Made by a program: the position numbers and the translations under genes
Notes under the pieces: generated by a model
Told to the model about the DNA's origin: nothing
Seen by the model: the letters and a program-made list of their open reading frames with translations, nothing else
The model's database searches: none
In this document: positions 6,799-8,028 of the stretch, piece after piece
Position numbering within the stretch: position 1 is the stretch's first letter
How the letters are laid out: the number at the start of each line of letters is the position of its first letter
Source: Nitrosomonadales bacterium
Lineage (GTDB): Bacteria; Pseudomonadota; Gammaproteobacteria; Burkholderiales; SG8-41
DNA: 8,028 bases
Direction: 5' to 3'
NCBI GenBank assembly: GCA_009885185.1
Contig: VFLF01000247.1
Coordinates: forward strand, 1-8,028

Positions 6799-7794
6799 CT
6801 AACGCTCCACTTGCCTTCGCTTTTCCCAATCCATTTTTTTCTGCTTGGACTGACGCGCATTCATTTCCGCTTTAGTACGCCGCACGCCCCACGCATACAC
6901 CGCCGCTAACGCGACAAGGCAGCACACACCCAGCACCACATGTCGGCTGACGAGCGTTTGCAAGCTCCAGCCATGCACATCCACCAGTGTCATGGCGTCG
7001 GTGGCCATGCCGCCAGTGGTGCCGTACGGGATGGCGCTTTCATCGCTGCGGGATTTCCACCACGTCGCGTACATATCGACATACGCCGCCGCGCCGATGA
7101 CCACGAATCCCCAGCGCAGTGAGCCTTTGTAGAGCTGGGTGTTCTTGCCGAAAAAGAAACTCGCCATCAGCAGCGTGGCGAGGATCATGCCCGTGCCGTC
7201 GCCGCCGAAGGTGATCCACATATGCGCGGTTTTCGGGCTGATGCCCAGCGTGGCGATGGCTTGTAACAGGATCAGCGCGACACCCGCGTAGATGAGGTGC
7301 GGTTTGTTTGTCCTGCGTGCGCGAAACACCATGTAGCCGAGTGCGCCAAGCAGCGCGAGGGGTGCTACAAAGCCGCGTGTTTCGGGAACCATGGTTTTCC
7401 ACAGCGTGGGTATCGCGGCGTAGCCGCAAAACCACGCCGTGACCGCGTGACCAAATTCATGCACCGGCATGGTCAAAAAAATACGTTGCAGCGAAGCACC
7501 CAGCCCGGAGGCTTGAAACGCGATGGCAATGCACAAGGTTACCGGGATCGCAGCCAGGCAAAACCGGTATTCGAGTTCGGCGTCGTGGACTGGCTTCCAC
7601 TCGTCCGGCGATGTGTCCTCGTAAACCAGATCAGTGGCATCGGCTGCTTCAACTTCAACAGGGGCTTGCGCGATGGCGGGGGCCGCGCGACCATGGGTTT
7701 TGATCGCCTCGGCCTTGGCGTAGTCGGCCCCGCAACGCGGGCAGACGGAGCCCGTATCGCGCGGGGCGGAACACCACGGGCAGGTAGTCGTCAC
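6799..7794 (-). CDS. Zinc-ribbon polytopic membrane protein with HExxH motif (possible M50-like metalloprotease)
   Basis: A 331-residue protein I cannot assign to a named family. The N-terminus has CPWC and CPRC (C5, C8, C18, C21), a Cys4 zinc ribbon, followed by an Ala/Pro/acidic linker (about 36-70). Several hydrophobic segments follow (about 79-96, 104-124, 141-157, 167-185, 200-215, 229-244, 285-303), giving six or seven membrane passes. HEFGH (112-116) lies in the second segment, matching the HExxH zinc motif of site-2/M50 proteases. A conserved-looking GGDG (197-200) could supply the third ligand Asp; this is inference. The tail (about 305-331) is strongly basic and charged, likely cytoplasmic. 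The start is GTG 7794 (MTTTCPWC); a GGTGA-type ribosome site is 11-12 bases upstream, rather far. It is the first gene of an operon with the leaderless binding protein. Confidence 0.8.
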   Translation of the reverse strand: MTTTCPWCSAPRDTGSVCPRCGADYAKAEAIKTHGRAAPAIAQAPVEVEAADATDLVYEDTSPDEWKPVHDAELEYRFCLAAIPVTLCIAIAFQASGLGASLQRIFLTMPVHEFGHAVTAWFCGYAAIPTLWKTMVPETRGFVAPLALLGALGYMVFRARRTNKPHLIYAGVALILLQAIATLGISPKTAHMWITFGGDGTGMILATLLMASFFFGKNTQLYKGSLRWGFVVIGAAAYVDMYATWWKSRSDESAIPYGTTGGMATDAMTLVDVHGWSLQTLVSRHVVLGVCCLVALAAVYAWGVRRTKAEMNARQSKQKKMDWEKRRQVER

Positions 7795-7835
7795 GTTTAT
7801 ACCGGATCACCAATGACAGTGTGCCATGAAGCCCA

Positions 7836-7865
7836 ATTGTAGAATGGCCATGTCAACAATACCAA
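7836..7865 (-). promoter_or_regulatory. Candidate promoter of the zinc-ribbon membrane protein operon
   Basis: Minus strand TTGGTA (7865-7860, 4 of 6), an 18-base spacer, then TACAAT (7841-7836, 5 of 6). The start would be near 7829, giving a leader of about 35 bases before GTG 7794. A perfect TTGACA (7856-7851) lies inside the spacer, but 17 bases after it is GGCTTC, a poor -10. Prediction by eye. Confidence 0.4.
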
Positions 7866-8028
7866 AGACTTGCATGTCGGTTGCGTGCTCCCCCTGAATC
7901 CGGACTGCTCGCGCCGCGTTTTCGGCTACAATTCCACTGGTAGTTCGTCGCACGACTTCATTTGCCGCCCTGCATCGGGTGGCATCCGTCCCCGGAATCT
8001 GTTCTTAACCTTCATTTTTTATCCGACA
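7866..8028 (+). other. Intergenic region, possible leader of a rightward gene beyond the window
   Basis: No convincing coding sequence on either strand. A -10-like TACAAT (7927-7932) on the plus strand has no good -35. An 8-bp hairpin with one G-U pair follows (7963-7970 with 7977-7984, loop TGCATC), and then a T6 run at 8015-8020 about 30 bases later, too far for a simple terminator. This may be the promoter and 5' leader of a divergent gene to the right. Confidence 0.3.

Noticed and set aside
7826..7897. A 23-codon plus-strand frame in the right intergenic region
   Set aside because: No ribosome binding site, several Met codons in a row of short spacing, and it overlaps the candidate leftward promoter.
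7926..8015. A 29-codon minus-strand frame starting at ATG 8015
   Set aside because: Only an A-rich stretch precedes it, with no Shine-Dalgarno sequence, and the peptide has no recognisable features.

Overview
The window is about 8 kb of GC-rich DNA (roughly 58-60% GC by eye) that is almost entirely coding. The gene content points to a Gram-negative proteobacterium, most likely a betaproteobacterium. The left operon closely resembles yeaG-yeaH/ycgB of enterobacteria. The orphan Bug/TctC-type binding protein belongs to a family greatly expanded in Burkholderiales and relatives. I see no mobile elements, CRISPR arrays, rRNA or tRNA genes.

Left block (1-4186, + strand): an operon of three genes. 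It starts with the 3' three-quarters of prkA/yeaG, an AAA+/PrkA-domain serine kinase cut by the window edge. Next is a yeaH-type von Willebrand A (VWA) protein with a GTG start 17 bases after the prkA stop. Last is a spoVR/ycgB gene whose start overlaps the yeaH stop as ATGA. In E. coli these genes are linked to RpoS, stationary phase and nitrogen starvation. The AAA+ plus VWA arrangement recalls MoxR/VWA chaperone pairs. The biochemical role of SpoVR is not established. A weak hairpin plus T-rich tract follows spoVR.

Middle block (4213-5845): a short glyoxalase-fold (VOC) gene on the - strand is divergent from an orphan tripartite-tricarboxylate-type (Bug/TctC) periplasmic binding protein on the + strand. 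The 190-base region between them holds a good candidate promoter for the VOC gene. It also holds a perfect 6+6 bp palindrome overlapping a -10-like box in front of the Bug gene.

Right block (5849-7794, - strand): a two-gene operon. The first gene encodes a polytopic membrane protein with an N-terminal Cys4 zinc ribbon and an HEFGH (HExxH) motif in a hydrophobic segment, a possible M50-like intramembrane metalloprotease. The second gene starts 11 bases later and encodes an NMT1/SsuA-fold substrate-binding protein with no signal peptide and no transporter genes next to it. It converges on the Bug gene with stop codons only 3 bases apart.

Right edge (7795-8028): 234 bases without a convincing gene. 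It carries a candidate promoter for the leftward operon and a possible leader (a -10-like box and a hairpin) for a rightward gene beyond the window.

The least explained parts are the PrkA-VWA-SpoVR operon and the zinc-ribbon/HExxH membrane protein paired with a leaderless binding protein.
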